This document shows positions 36,886 to 45,388 of a stretch of 64,000 nt of DNA, piece after piece (position 1 is the stretch's first letter; each line of letters starts with the position of its first letter). Source of the stretch: Amphritea opalescens (lineage in GTDB: Bacteria > Pseudomonadota > Gammaproteobacteria > Pseudomonadales > Balneatricaceae); contig NZ_RQXW01000007.1 in NCBI RefSeq assembly GCF_003957515.1, positions 62,001 through 126,000 on the forward strand, read 5' to 3'. The translations under genes and the position numbers were made by a program. Under the pieces are notes generated by a model. It was given only the letters and a program-made list of their open reading frames with translations. It was not told the DNA's origin and searched no databases.

Positions 36886-37797
36886 GCTAGTATCTTTATT
36901 AGCGGGTCCTTACGGGCCCGTTTTGTCATTCTTGTTGTCTTATCGCTAGCGCTTATCGTGTTGGATCTTAAATGGTCGAGCATGCATCAGACTCGCTCAT
37001 ACCTTTCCTTATTAATTACGCCGTTACAATGGCTAGTGGATACACCTGCTCAGGTTGCTGATGAACTCAGTGATGTGCTGGTGGATCGTAGTCAGCTGAC
37101 CGATGAAAATCGTCGCTTACGTCAAGAAGCCCTGTTGTTAAAGCAGCGGGTTTTGCAGGTGTCGGCGTTGACGGCAGAGAATGTACGTTTGAGGGAGTTG
37201 CTGAATGGCCGGCAGCGGCTTGAACAGGATGTTTTCCTAACCGAGCTGATCGGCGTCAACCCAGACCCTTTTCAACATCAGATCATTCTTAATCGAGGCT
37301 CGGAAGATCACGCTTATGTTGGTCAGGCGGTACTGGATTCCGGTGGCATCATGGGGCAGGTTGTCGAAGTGAGTCACTATACCAGTCGCGCGATGTTGAT
37401 TACCGATTCACGCCATGCGATCCCCGTGGAGGTAAACCGTAACGGTTTTCGGTCTATCGCATTAGGCAACGGTTCGGTGAATCAGCTTGAGCTAGTGCAT
37501 ATCCCCGATACCGCTGATATCCGTGAAGGTGATTTGTTGGTGTCTTCCGGTTTAGGTGGCCGTTTCCCTCGAGGCTATCCAGTGGCGAAGGTGGTGAGTG
37601 TGCAGCGTGACCCGGGTGAACCCTTTGCCTTGGTGAAGGCGCAACCCTCCGCCATGCTGAATAAAAGCCGCCATATTTTATTAGTGGATATGCCGCCGCA
37701 AGCCGACGTATTACCCGTGACGCCGGTGCCGGTTCATGGCGAGAAAGTTAAGCCTAAGCCTGAAGAATTTGAGTCGCCGGAGAGTGCGGGTGAATAA
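36883..37797 (+). CDS. mreC: Rod-shape-determining protein MreC
   Basis: Inner-membrane protein that links MreB filaments to the periplasmic wall machinery. With the ATC start it has 304 residues: N-terminus (M)ASIFISGSLRARFVIL aligning with E. coli MreC MKPIFSRGPSLQIRLIL, one membrane helix (FVILVVLSLALIVLDLK), a coiled coil (about 60-100) and the periplasmic beta-barrel domain (ELIGVNPDPFQHQIILNRG, GGIMGQVVEVS, DLLVSSGLGGRFPRGYPV). The first standard start, GTG 36958, would delete the helix and has no ribosome binding site. It overlaps mreD by 8 bases. Confidence 0.93.
   Translation: MASIFISGSLRARFVILVVLSLALIVLDLKWSSMHQTRSYLSLLITPLQWLVDTPAQVADELSDVLVDRSQLTDENRRLRQEALLLKQRVLQVSALTAENVRLRELLNGRQRLEQDVFLTELIGVNPDPFQHQIILNRGSEDHAYVGQAVLDSGGIMGQVVEVSHYTSRAMLITDSRHAIPVEVNRNGFRSIALGNGSVNQLELVHIPDTADIREGDLLVSSGLGGRFPRGYPVAKVVSVQRDPGEPFALVKAQPSAMLNKSRHILLVDMPPQADVLPVTPVPVHGEKVKPKPEEFESPESAGE
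36903..36924 (+). terminator. Possible weak terminator/attenuator within the first codons of mreC
   Basis: CGGGTCC, loop TTAC, GGGCCCG, then T4: a seven-pair stem (one G-U) immediately followed by a short T-run. It lies inside coding sequence, so ribosomes would normally prevent it folding; poor initiation at ATC would favour it. Confidence 0.35.
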
Positions 37798-38272
37798 TCA
37801 GGGCGGTGGTTCTATTATTTTAGGCACCTTTCTGCTGGGATATATCCTGAGTCAGATGCCTTTACCTCAGTTTGCCGAATGGTTCCGGCCCGAGTGGGTC
37901 GCCATGATTCTGATTTATTGGGTGATGGCATTACCGGAGCGGGTCGGTTTAGGCACGGCGGCAGTGGTCGGGCTTGGGCTTGATCTGATTAAAGGCAGCC
38001 CGATGGGGCTCAATGTATTGTCGCTGTTGATTATTGCCTATCTGACACTGTTGCTATACAAACGTTTGCGCATGTTCCCGCTGATACAGCAGGCGATCAT
38101 GGTCATGGTGTTGGTGGGCATCAATCAGTTAATCTTTAATTGGGTCCACAGCTTAATGGGTACCCGAAGTGATAGCCTGATTTTTCTTTTGCCGGCGGTC
38201 ATGAGTGCTATTTTGTGGCCTTGGCTCTTTATTGTTCTGAGAGGTTTGCGGCGAGCTTTCAGAGTGTCCTGA
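37790..38272 (+). CDS. mreD: Rod-shape-determining protein MreD
   Basis: 160-residue membrane protein of the elongasome with five to six hydrophobic segments (ILGTFLLGYILSQMPL, MILIYWVMALPERVGLG, LNVLSLLIIAYLTLLLY, LIFLLPAVMSAILWPWLFIV). GTG 37790 is favoured: GGAG lies seven bases upstream and translation is coupled to the end of mreC. GTG 37784 is the alternative. Next gene is maf. Confidence 0.92.
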   Translation: MNNQGGGSIILGTFLLGYILSQMPLPQFAEWFRPEWVAMILIYWVMALPERVGLGTAAVVGLGLDLIKGSPMGLNVLSLLIIAYLTLLLYKRLRMFPLIQQAIMVMVLVGINQLIFNWVHSLMGTRSDSLIFLLPAVMSAILWPWLFIVLRGLRRAFRVS

Positions 38273-38329
38273 TACTGTATTGTGGGGCTAATCGTTTATT
38301 TACGCCGCGCTATAGACCGGGTAGCAAAG

Positions 38330-38953
38330 ATGTCCGAGATAAAAAACAATGGCCCTCAGCTGATTCTAGCGTCGGCCTCTCCCCGTCGACGGGAACTGCT
38401 GCAGCAGATTGGCGTCGCCTGTCATATCAAACCGGTTCATATTCTAGAGATCCCTCAACCGCAGGAATCGCCTGCCGCGTTCGTGGAACGGATGGCGCGT
38501 GAAAAAGCCTGTGCGGGTTTGGCTGTCGCTGATGATGGTGCCGTGGTGCTAGGGGCTGATACCGTCGTGGTTTGCGAGGGGCAGATATTAGGCAAGCCTA
38601 CGGATCGTGATGATGCGTTGAAAATGTTGTTGCAGCTTTCCGGTACAGAACATCAGGTGATGACGGCGGTTGCTGTCACAAATGGGGAACGAATTCGCCA
38701 TCAGGTAGTCACTACAAAGGTACAGTTTCAAACGTTGACGGCTAGCCAATGTCAGCAATATTGGGAAACCGGTGAACCTTGTGATAAAGCCGGAGGCTAC
38801 GGTATTCAAGGGCTGGGCGCCGTATTTGTGACAGCGATTAAGGGAAGTTATTCTGCGGTGGTGGGTTTGCCGTTGATGGAGACGGCAGCCTTATTAGCGG
38901 CCTTTGATATTCCCGTATGGCAAACCGCCTGTTTAGCTAAAGAAAATGATTGA
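38330..38953 (+). CDS. Maf-family nucleoside triphosphate pyrophosphatase (YhdE-like)
   Basis: 207 residues. House-cleaning enzyme that hydrolyses dTTP/UTP and modified pyrimidine nucleotides, also reported to affect septation. N-terminal [18 protein letters not shown] is the Maf signature; [13 protein letters not shown] carries the catalytic Asp, and [13 protein letters not shown] is typical of the YhdE subfamily. ATG 38330 is chosen; the reading frame upstream is non-conserved. The mreBCD-maf-rng order is standard in gamma-proteobacteria. Confidence 0.93.
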   Translation: MSEIKNNGPQLILASASPRRRELLQQIGVACHIKPVHILEIPQPQESPAAFVERMAREKACAGLAVADDGAVVLGADTVVVCEGQILGKPTDRDDALKMLLQLSGTEHQVMTAVAVTNGERIRHQVVTTKVQFQTLTASQCQQYWETGEPCDKAGGYGIQGLGAVFVTAIKGSYSAVVGLPLMETAALLAAFDIPVWQTACLAKEND

Positions 38954-39146
38954 ACGTGGCTAATGTTATCTATAATCGTCATCTAAGCTGTTGATTAGCT
39001 TTGTTTCTTATCGTTTATAGTGTTTATATTAGAGTGACATAGAGCATACGGTACTGATTGCTATGAAGGGCTGCCTGTTGTGTGATGAAGGGCAGCGCTA
39101 GAAGAATACTGATGGAGCCTTATTGATGGTCTCCTAGGGATGGATT

Positions 39147-40628
39147 ATGAGCGAAGAGATTCTGATTAACTTTACCCCGATTGAGACCCGTGTTGCGGTT
39201 ATCGAGAATGGTATGCCGCAGGAAATTTATGTCGAAAGAGCCGAGCGACGCGGTATTGTCGGCAATATTTATAAAGGCAAGGTCGTTCGCGTATTGCCGG
39301 GTATGCAGGCTGCTTTTGTGGATATCGGCCTTGAGCGGGCAGCGTTTATTCATGTTGATGAACTGCAACATCCGGATGAAGATGCTGGCACGGCCGGTAA
39401 AACCAATCTGACGATCAATCGTCTATTGCGCGAAGGGCAGTCGTTGACGGTTCAAGTCACTAAAGACCCCCTCGGCACCAAAGGCGCGCGCCTGACCACC
39501 AATCTTTCAATTCCCTCACGTTACCTGGTGTATATGCCAGGGAATGAACATATCGGTATCTCCCAACGAATCGATGATAGTGATGAACGGGAACGACTTC
39601 GTACCGCGGTAGAAGAAGTGGTCGCGGGGATGGAGGATCAAAATACTAAGATGGGCGGTTTTATCCTGCGAACGGTCTCTGAAGGTGTTTCTGAACCTGA
39701 ATTGAAGCAGGATATTCTGTTTCTTTGTCGTTTGTGGGAGTCCATCGCTCGAAAAATTGAAAAGTTCAGCGCCCCTTCCTGTATTTATGAAGATCTGCCG
39801 CTAAATATGCGCGCACTGCGGGACATGGCTCACGCAGGCATTGAGCGTATTCGGGTCGACTCAAAAGAAACCTTTCAGCGCTCACAGCAGTTTGCCGAAG
39901 CGTTGGTGCCTGAAATTAGCAGTATTCTCGAATACTATCCGGGTGAACGGCCCATTTTTGATCTCTATAATATTGAAGAGGAGATTCAGAAAGCGTTGGG
40001 CCGTAAGGTTGAACTAAAATCCGGTGGTTATCTGATCTTTGATCAAACCGAAGCGATGACGACGGTGGATATCAATACCGGCGCTTATGTTGGGCATCGC
40101 AATCTAGAAGAGACCATCTTTAAAACGAACTTGGAAGCGGCGACCGCGATTGGTCGTCAGCTGCGGCTGCGCAACCTAGGCGGCATCATCATTATCGACT
40201 TTATTGATATGCTCGATGAAGATCACCAACGTCAAGTCTTGCGGACGTTGGAACGGGTGCTCGAAAAAGACCATGTGAAGTGTAAGCTGACCGGTGTGTC
40301 GGAACTCGGCTTGGTCGAGATGACCCGTAAACGCACCCGTGAAAGCTTAGAGCATATCTTGTGTGAACCGTGCGAGCATTGTCAGGGGCGGGGGTCGGTA
40401 AAAACTCCGGAGACCGTCTGCTATGAGATATTCCGCGAAATTCTGCGTCAACATCGGGCGTACGATACCGATTCTTATCTGGTGCTGGCATCGGATCGGG
40501 TGGTAGCGATGTTGCTGGATGAAGCCTCAGATCATGTCGCGGAGCTCGAAGCGTTTATTGCTAAAACAATTCGTTTTCAGGTCGAACCGATGTACGGTCC
40601 TGAACAGTATGATGTGGTGCTCAGATAA
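39147..40628 (+). CDS. rng: Ribonuclease G
   Basis: 493-residue endonuclease of the RNase E/G family, maturing the 5' end of 16S rRNA and cleaving some mRNAs. S1 domain near residues 37-125 (GNIYKGKVVRVLPGMQAAFVD); catalytic Asp residues in MTTVDINTGAYVG and IIIDFIDMLD; Zn-link Cys pair in CEPCEHCQGRG. It lacks the long C-terminal scaffold of RNase E. Two bases separate its stop from yhdP. Confidence 0.97.
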   Translation: MSEEILINFTPIETRVAVIENGMPQEIYVERAERRGIVGNIYKGKVVRVLPGMQAAFVDIGLERAAFIHVDELQHPDEDAGTAGKTNLTINRLLREGQSLTVQVTKDPLGTKGARLTTNLSIPSRYLVYMPGNEHIGISQRIDDSDERERLRTAVEEVVAGMEDQNTKMGGFILRTVSEGVSEPELKQDILFLCRLWESIARKIEKFSAPSCIYEDLPLNMRALRDMAHAGIERIRVDSKETFQRSQQFAEALVPEISSILEYYPGERPIFDLYNIEEEIQKALGRKVELKSGGYLIFDQTEAMTTVDINTGAYVGHRNLEETIFKTNLEAATAIGRQLRLRNLGGIIIIDFIDMLDEDHQRQVLRTLERVLEKDHVKCKLTGVSELGLVEMTRKRTRESLEHILCEPCEHCQGRGSVKTPETVCYEIFREILRQHRAYDTDSYLVLASDRVVAMLLDEASDHVAELEAFIAKTIRFQVEPMYGPEQYDVVLR

Positions 40629-40630
40629 CA

Positions 40631-43600
40631 GTGTCATCTATTGCTTGGTTATTAAAGGCGTTAAATCGTTGGTTGGGTTGGGTGCTAGTTATCTCAATTC
40701 TAACCATCGCGTTGTTAACGGTGGTTGTTCGGCTGTTATTGCCCGCTGTTTGGGATTATCGGGCTGAGATTGAACACTACCTGAGTGAACGGTTACGCAC
40801 CGAGGTGACGATCGGCGATATTAGCGCAGATTGGGAAGGTAAATTCCCGCGGTTACTGCTGCAGGATGTGGTGATTGCGGATCATCGTTCGCAAAATATT
40901 GGCCGGATAGCGCTAGGTCAAATGGTGTTGGGCATTAATCCGGTGAGTAGTCTGCTGAAATGGCAGCCGGTGTTAAGCAAAGTGGAGCTTTGGTCACTGC
41001 ATACGCAGGCCGCTCTGGTTAGCTGGCCGCCTACCGCCAAGGTTGATAACGCAGCGAAAGCGGATGATTCATCTTCTGCGACCGATCCGCTAGCGAGTTT
41101 ATGGCTGCAACCGCATATATTCTTCTATGATACTCAGATCGATCTGACGCTGCCGTCCGGCAAGCAGATGTTGTTACAAAGTGAACACTTTAACCTTGAA
41201 AATAGCCCTCGGCAGCATCACTTTGCCGGTGAGTTACAGGTGGCTTACGAGCAGCGGCAAGCGGCAGCGACCCTGCGGATCGAGTCTGATAGCCATCTGT
41301 TTAATCCTAAAACAACGAATTTCGACTTTTATCTTAAATTGGCGGGGGTTGATACGCCGTTAGTGGAAGCTGCCCGCGAGTTATTTGCGGTGCCCGTTTC
41401 ACTTGAACAGTTGGAATTGAATACAGAGATCTGGGGAAACTGGTCTCAGGGGCGGTTAACGCGGGTCTTCGGTGGCATTGATGGTGGACGGCTACAACTA
41501 GGCACGCAGCTGCCAAGGTTACCTGAGTTATCTATTCAAAACTTGGCTACGGGTTTTGCGCTGTTGCAACCGGAGCCGCATCAATTTCAATTACAGATTA
41601 GTGACTTTTCGGCGCTGATCAATGAGCAATCATTGGCTTTTCCGCAATTAGTGGTCAATCGACAGCATGATTGGGTTGAGTCCGTTGCGTTGACTGAATT
41701 TAATGTCACCCAAATTGCCGATTTTATCGATAACCAACCGTTTGTGCCTGAAGAGCTCCGTCATGTACTCGCGAGGATTGCACCCAGCGGTATGGTGCAT
41801 AATCTTGTGTTGCAGTGGCCGCAGCCATCAAAGGTTGGCGAGCAACAGAATGATGTAACAATGCAAACGGCCTCGAACGTTGTCAGTTCAGCGCTGCCGG
41901 TGTCAGTTGCATCACAAGGCTTAGATGCAGCTGTAAGCGAAAAACTATCCAATGAAAGTTTACCTATCGCACCCGAACAGGCGGCTACTGTTGTCAGTTC
42001 TGCGGTGGCAGCTTCTACAGAGTCGCCGGAGCTGCTTAATGGTACTGCCGACGCTATTATCGTTCCGTCGAAACAACCGGCTGATCAGGCTCAGGATTGG
42101 AGTCAACTGACACTAAAGGGTGATCTCGATGACGTAGCGTTTGAAGCCGCCTATGGCGCGCCGGCAATGTCGGGCCTCACGGGCTTGGTTCAGTTGCAGT
42201 ATGGCGCAGAGGGGCTGCTAGGACGCGTTGACCTCGAGAGCGAGCGCTTAGGTCTGCATTTTCCTGAAGTCTTTGATCAGGGATGGGTGTTCGATGACGC
42301 TCGGGGCACTACGCACTTTAGTTTGGCGCAGAATATACTGCATCTGCGTAGTGAATATGTCGAGCTACATAAAAAAGGCATTAACGCGAGTGGCCGATGG
42401 AGTCTTTATCTGCCGCTGGATAGCGAGATTCAGAGTGAATTGGCATTATTGATTGGTGTTAAGGATTCTGATGGTCGCTTAGCGCCTGAGTTGATCCCTG
42501 ATCATTTAATTGATCCGGGTATTAAAACCTGGGTGTCGCAATCGATTAAAAAGGGGGTGCTGAACCGGGGTGGCTTTATGCTACATACGGGTACCCGCAG
42601 TATCCCTTCACGTCAATCGCCGACGGTGCAGTTGTTTATGGATATCGCCAGCGCGGAGGTTGATTATCAATCAGATTGGCCTGCGGTAAAAGAAGCGGAT
42701 GCCTCGTTATTGCTGCGTGATCAAGGCTTGGCGATTAGTGTCAGCCAAGGGCAGATCTATGATAGTGCAATAGAGCATGGGTGGGTTTATCTGCCGCCGA
42801 AGTCTCAGGAACTTCACATTATTGCCTCGATTAATGGCGATAGTGCCGATGTTAGTTCAACGCTTTTGAATAGCCCGATACTGGGTGATAGTACCGAATT
42901 AACAAACTGGGCACTGAAAGGTGCTGCTAATACACGTTTAAATCTTAAGATCCCCTTGGGTGGCGGCGAGCCATATGTCGATGTGAGTTCGGCATTTACA
43001 GCGCTGCAGTTAGCATCCGCATCGCGTAACCTGAGTATCGATCAGTTAGCCGGAAAGGTAAGTTATCGCAGTGATAAAGGTTTGTATGCGGACGCATTGA
43101 CCGGTGTGTTTTTTGGTCAGCCGTTGAAGGCCGATATTGTGACAAGCGGCAAGGGGGCTTCTGAAAAAATCACCGCTAGACTGAGGTCGGCTATTCGTAT
43201 GGATCAGCTCCAACGTTGGAGCGGTATTGAGATGCTGGCGTTAGCCGATGGTTTGCAGCCTTATGATGCCAGTTTAGATATCTGCCTACGCGCGAACTGT
43301 TCGGGTTTGACGGTGAAAACCGATCTAAAACAGACCAAGCTGGATCTTATCCCCCCGTTTGGTAAACCTGCCGGTCAGGTGCTACCTTTGCTGCTGCACA
43401 CGGACTTTGAGGCGCAGCAAACATTTAATATTCGCGTAGGTGATCAACTGAGTGCTTGGTTGCAACTCGATAAGGGTGAGCTTAGCCGCGGTCATCTGAT
43501 GCTGGGAGGGGAGGATGCAAGGCCCAGCAACTTTGCTGGATTGAACGTCACAGGGCAGTTGAAAGAGCTTCAGTATGAGACCCTGATGGATATGTTGGAG

Positions 43601-44803
43601 CGTGCGGGTATCTTTGGCGATGAGGCAAAAGGTGCTGCGAATAAGGCGAGTTCTACCGCTCATCAGAAGACACTTCCAGTACAGGCAGATATAGAAGTTA
43701 CCACTATCGGCTATGATTATCTGCGGATGAATAATGGCCGGATTTTACTCGAGCGGGACAAGGATGGCTGGAATGTGGGTGTCTCCGGCGCCGACCTTAA
43801 GCTGCAGGTGACGCTTCCCGACAGCGCCTCGGTAGCGCCGCAGCTGTTATTTGAAACGCTGAATCTGGATGGCTTGATTCCGTCAGAGATGGATCAGTCT
43901 CTGACAGACACTCAGCAAGATTCAACCGAAAAACCGCCTGGCACACTGCAGCCGGGGGGCGTGCCTGACCTGGATGTCGATATTCGTGATTTGATTATTA
44001 AGGAAAAACATTGGGGGCAGTGGCAATTTAATATACGTAACCACGAGCAGAATATGCATATTGAGGGTATCACTGCCAAACTGCCCGATTTTACTGCCAA
44101 TGGTGAGATTATTTGGAGCCCAGGGGCGCTGAGCAAGAGTGAGTTGCAGCTGAAGATTGAGGCGAAGGATCTAGGCCGTACCCTGGAAAAGGTAGGCTAT
44201 GAGAAAGTGCTACAAACGAAAAAGGCGACCTCGACGATTAACCTGCAATGGCTCGGCGCGCCGTGGGAGTATGATCTAGCCCGTACGGATGGCTCTTTAA
44301 CCTTTGATGCCCGTGATGGGCAATTGCTTGAGACGGGAAATGGTACGGGGCTATTAAGGGTCTTTGGTATCCTCAATATGAATACCTTAGCGCGACGTCT
44401 TAAGCTGAACTTTACTGATCTGTTTGCCAAAGGGGTGAGTTTTGATCGGATGCAGGGGGATTATCGGATAGTGAAAGGAGTGGCGACTACCAACAGTCCT
44501 TTTGTTATGCGTGGACCTTCGCTGGATATGGCCGCGAGTGGTGATATTGATCTGGTCAATGAAACGGTTAAGCAGCAGATGGCGGTGACCTTGCCTGTCA
44601 CGGATAATATTCCGCTGGCCGCTGTATTATTAGGAGCACCGCAGGTGGCGGGCTTGGCCTTTTTGCTGGATAAACTGATCGGCGATAAGGTTAAAGAGAA
44701 GTTTGCTACCGTCACCTATACCATGGAGGGGGACTGGAGCGAGCCGAAAGTGGAGTTGCTCCAACGGCCTAAAACGGATAAAAAAGAGGCTGAACAGAAG
44801 TGA
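40631..44803 (+). CDS. yhdP: AsmA-like envelope protein YhdP (DUF3971 family)
   Basis: 1390 residues with one N-terminal membrane anchor (about 15-38, WVLVISILTIALLTVVVRLL) and a very long repeating beta-groove region, matching the bridge-like lipid transport proteins thought to carry phospholipids across the periplasm to the outer membrane. DUF3971 and the AsmA-type C-terminal block (NSPFVMRGPSLDMAASGDID) are recognisable. A Ser/Ala/Val-rich low-complexity stretch (about residues 400-490) appears to be an insertion. Start GTG 40631, probably coupled to rng. No tldD or nit gene follows, unlike many relatives. Confidence 0.92.
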   Translation: MSSIAWLLKALNRWLGWVLVISILTIALLTVVVRLLLPAVWDYRAEIEHYLSERLRTEVTIGDISADWEGKFPRLLLQDVVIADHRSQNIGRIALGQMVLGINPVSSLLKWQPVLSKVELWSLHTQAALVSWPPTAKVDNAAKADDSSSATDPLASLWLQPHIFFYDTQIDLTLPSGKQMLLQSEHFNLENSPRQHHFAGELQVAYEQRQAAATLRIESDSHLFNPKTTNFDFYLKLAGVDTPLVEAARELFAVPVSLEQLELNTEIWGNWSQGRLTRVFGGIDGGRLQLGTQLPRLPELSIQNLATGFALLQPEPHQFQLQISDFSALINEQSLAFPQLVVNRQHDWVESVALTEFNVTQIADFIDNQPFVPEELRHVLARIAPSGMVHNLVLQWPQPSKVGEQQNDVTMQTASNVVSSALPVSVASQGLDAAVSEKLSNESLPIAPEQAATVVSSAVAASTESPELLNGTADAIIVPSKQPADQAQDWSQLTLKGDLDDVAFEAAYGAPAMSGLTGLVQLQYGAEGLLGRVDLESERLGLHFPEVFDQGWVFDDARGTTHFSLAQNILHLRSEYVELHKKGINASGRWSLYLPLDSEIQSELALLIGVKDSDGRLAPELIPDHLIDPGIKTWVSQSIKKGVLNRGGFMLHTGTRSIPSRQSPTVQLFMDIASAEVDYQSDWPAVKEADASLLLRDQGLAISVSQGQIYDSAIEHGWVYLPPKSQELHIIASINGDSADVSSTLLNSPILGDSTELTNWALKGAANTRLNLKIPLGGGEPYVDVSSAFTALQLASASRNLSIDQLAGKVSYRSDKGLYADALTGVFFGQPLKADIVTSGKGASEKITARLRSAIRMDQLQRWSGIEMLALADGLQPYDASLDICLRANCSGLTVKTDLKQTKLDLIPPFGKPAGQVLPLLLHTDFEAQQTFNIRVGDQLSAWLQLDKGELSRGHLMLGGEDARPSNFAGLNVTGQLKELQYETLMDMLERAGIFGDEAKGAANKASSTAHQKTLPVQADIEVTTIGYDYLRMNNGRILLERDKDGWNVGVSGADLKLQVTLPDSASVAPQLLFETLNLDGLIPSEMDQSLTDTQQDSTEKPPGTLQPGGVPDLDVDIRDLIIKEKHWGQWQFNIRNHEQNMHIEGITAKLPDFTANGEIIWSPGALSKSELQLKIEAKDLGRTLEKVGYEKVLQTKKATSTINLQWLGAPWEYDLARTDGSLTFDARDGQLLETGNGTGLLRVFGILNMNTLARRLKLNFTDLFAKGVSFDRMQGDYRIVKGVATTNSPFVMRGPSLDMAASGDIDLVNETVKQQMAVTLPVTDNIPLAAVLLGAPQVAGLAFLLDKLIGDKVKEKFATVTYTMEGDWSEPKVELLQRPKTDKKEAEQK

Positions 44804-44834
44804 TCGCCTCTTTATCGGTAACGAAAGCTAAAGG

Positions 44835-45365
44835 TTAGACGTCAGCCCGTTCGCGTAGGTATTTAAAGAGCTTTTTCGAGGCTCCTAGTGGTTTACCTTC
44901 GCTGGCTTCTTTTTTAGCGTTACGTAATAACTGCCGCAAATGCTGAATATCAGCGTCTGGATCTTCTGTTAGGTAAGCTTGCAGGTCGGTATTATCGCCG
45001 ACAATCAGCCGTTCTCTCCAGCGCTCCAGCTTGTGAAAGATCTGAAGGTGGGCCTGTTTACCCGCTTCGAATTGATCAACCGCGGCCTGTATCTCTTCGG
45101 CATCTTCGCCGCGCATCAGGCGGCCGATATATTGCATCTGGCGACGGGTGGCCTCCGAGCGGGGCTGAAGTCGCTGTGCTTCTTCGATCGCCACCCGTAA
45201 GGTATCACCCATAGGGACTTTAGCGAGCTGCTCTTTATTCAGTTCAGGTAGTTTTGCACCTAACTCTTGTAGGTGCTCCATCTCCCGCTTACGCTGGGAT
45301 TTTGATACCCACTCTTCATCGAATTCGTGTTCGTCGTCGGGGCGAAAATCGTCATTTTGACTCAT
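44835..45365 (-). CDS. darP: Ribosome maturation protein DarP (YjgA, DUF615)
   Basis: 176-residue, highly charged helical protein that associates with late 50S precursors. It shows an acidic N-terminus (DDEHEFDEEWVSKSQRKREM), then LQELGAKLPELNKEQLAKV and RRQMQYIGRLMR, and the Lys-rich end KEASEGKPLGASKKLFKYLR. It is convergent with yhdP (31-base gap), with mgtE upstream on the same strand. Relatives usually have tldD and pmbA around it; neither is here. Confidence 0.93.
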   Translation of the reverse strand: MSQNDDFRPDDEHEFDEEWVSKSQRKREMEHLQELGAKLPELNKEQLAKVPMGDTLRVAIEEAQRLQPRSEATRRQMQYIGRLMRGEDAEEIQAAVDQFEAGKQAHLQIFHKLERWRERLIVGDNTDLQAYLTEDPDADIQHLRQLLRNAKKEASEGKPLGASKKLFKYLRERADV

Positions 45366-45388
45366 AAAGCTCTCTTGTGTAGGTCGTT

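Noticed and set aside
36958-37797. mreC starting at GTG 36958
   Set aside because: It would delete the membrane helix and lacks a ribosome binding site; the upstream ATC fits better.
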